Part shown: positions 63,356 to 64,000 of the stretch, in pieces
Layout of the letters: the number at the start of each line of letters is the position of its first letter
Numbering within the stretch: the first letter of the stretch is position 1
The notes under the pieces: model-generated
Told to the model about the DNA's origin: nothing
What the model saw: the letters and a program-made list of their open reading frames with translations, nothing else
The model's database searches: none
From: Perkinsus chesapeaki
Taxonomy: Eukaryota > Perkinsozoa > Perkinsida > Perkinsidae
NCBI GenBank assembly: GCA_013115145.1
Contig: JAAPAO010000046.1
Location: 1 to 64,000 of the forward strand
DNA length: 64,000 bases
Direction: 5' to 3'
Made by a program: the position numbers and the translations under genes

Positions 63356-64000
63356 TTAGACCTCTACTACCCTAGGATTTGCCACAATGCTGGCGCCTTG
63401 CATACTGCCTTCATTGGTCTCCACGACTCTGCCCACAATCCAGCCCCATTCGTGCTGGGGTTCATCTTCCTTATAACACGCTCGCAAGGCTGCTATATAT
63501 TCCCGTGCCGTTTCCTCGTCCTTCAACATCACCAACAGTCCACCGCTGGTCTCGGCCGCTTTACCCTCGAAAAGACCGTAGTCTCGTCCATTGGGGCGCG
63601 CCTCAGATAAGACCTTACAACCCCTAATAGCGGGGACAGTATCAATCTCGATGCTTGCACCAGACTTTTGGACCCGGGCCAGGTTGTCCGCATGTCCCAG
63701 CAACCCGAAGCCAGTGACGTCTGTAGCGCCCAAGGCCCCGAACTGCCTCATCAGCCTGCAACCATTTTTATTGAGAGTCATCATGCTGAGATCGCCCATC
63801 TTAACAGCCCTAGTGCAAGTCTCAGTGTCGAGGCCAGCCTCTACCACCTTGGACCACTGGCTCTGGTTCATCATCCATAATGCGAGATTGCCTGTGACCT
63901 GTGTACCCAACGGCTTAGTCAGGACTATCACGTTACCTGGGACGGCCAAGTCGGTACGGACAAGCTGGCTTTCGGGGACAGTGGCCATGGCACAGCCACC
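63356..64000 (-). CDS. SEPHS: Selenide, water dikinase (selenophosphate synthetase), 5' partial
   Basis: SEPHS makes selenophosphate from selenide and ATP for selenocysteine synthesis. The visible C-terminal part (about 215 residues, running off the window edge) has NVIVLTKPLGTQVTGNLALW, MMTLNKNGCRLMRQFGALGA, TDVTGFGLLGHADNLARVQK, DYGLFEGKAAETSGGLLVML and ends IVANPRVVEV, all standard for eukaryotic SEPHS. The ATP-binding N-terminus and the Cys/Sec residue lie outside, so whether this is a selenoprotein cannot be read. It implies a selenoprotein pathway in this organism. No introns in the visible part. Confidence 0.93.
   Translation of the reverse strand, partial: GGCAMATVPESQLVRTDLAVPGNVIVLTKPLGTQVTGNLALWMMNQSQWSKVVEAGLDTETCTRAVKMGDLSMMTLNKNGCRLMRQFGALGATDVTGFGLLGHADNLARVQKSGASIEIDTVPAIRGCKVLSEARPNGRDYGLFEGKAAETSGGLLVMLKDEETAREYIAALRACYKEDEPQHEWGWIVGRVVETNEGSMQGASIVANPRVVEV

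Overview
The window is nuclear DNA of a unicellular eukaryote. It has spliceosomal GT-AG introns (many only 42-50 nt), roughly balanced base composition and short intergenic spacers. The gene set is plainly eukaryotic: MSH2, RagA, UNC119, VPS8, GET3, SDE2, DOT1-like, WRAP53-like, SEPHS. Small introns, secreted exostosin-type glycosyltransferases with Cys-Trp/Cys-Cys repeats, an octotricopeptide-like organelle protein and one-way gene blocks point to an alveolate, most likely a Perkinsus-like protist. That placement is an inference; no rRNA or mitochondrial marker is present.

Genes sit in directional blocks. Block 1 (minus, 1.7-14.7 kb): GNAT acetyltransferase, MSH2, an aladin-like WD40 protein and an EDR2/DUF1336 protein. 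Block 2 (plus, 14.9-30.5 kb): RagA GTPase, two unrecognised multi-exon genes, a HAD phosphatase, a double-module CaiB-type CoA-transferase, a second HAD phosphatase sharing a near-identical AT-rich block with the first, UNC119, and an ENT nucleoside transporter with duplicated exons. Block 3 (minus, 30.6-43.8 kb): SET methyltransferase, METTL21-like methyltransferase, WRAP53/TCAB1-like protein, AAA ATPase, OPR-like protein, VPS8 and a secreted glycosyltransferase. Block 4 (plus, 44.5-57.4 kb): DOT1-like methyltransferase, SDE2, a coiled-coil protein, a divergent kinesin and a tandem pair of secreted proteins, with a tRNA-Arg(CCU) on the opposite strand. Block 5 (minus, 58.4 kb to the edge): RING membrane protein, exostosin, GET3 with an extra SH3/KOW-like tail, and a partial selenide water dikinase.

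The most unusual feature is DNA packed with short, nearly perfect hairpins (6-10 bp arms, 1-8 nt loops). The clearest case is a 1473-bp intron of MSH2 (7728-9200), in a gene whose small introns are about 42-50 nt. About twenty hairpins follow one another there. Similar DNA lies downstream of MSH2 (about 3.8-5.2 kb), including a 38-bp tandem repeat whose hairpin shows a compensatory change and which ends in a T-run. The MSH2 itself appears to lack the N-terminal mismatch-recognition domain. Other points of note are mutually exclusive exons in the ENT gene enforced by a 15-nt spacer, the GET3-KOW fusion, and a 16-base sequence found at both convergent strand-switch junctions.

Exon boundaries were read by eye from splice consensus and family alignment from memory. 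Outer coordinates of multi-exon genes therefore cover introns, and some starts are uncertain.
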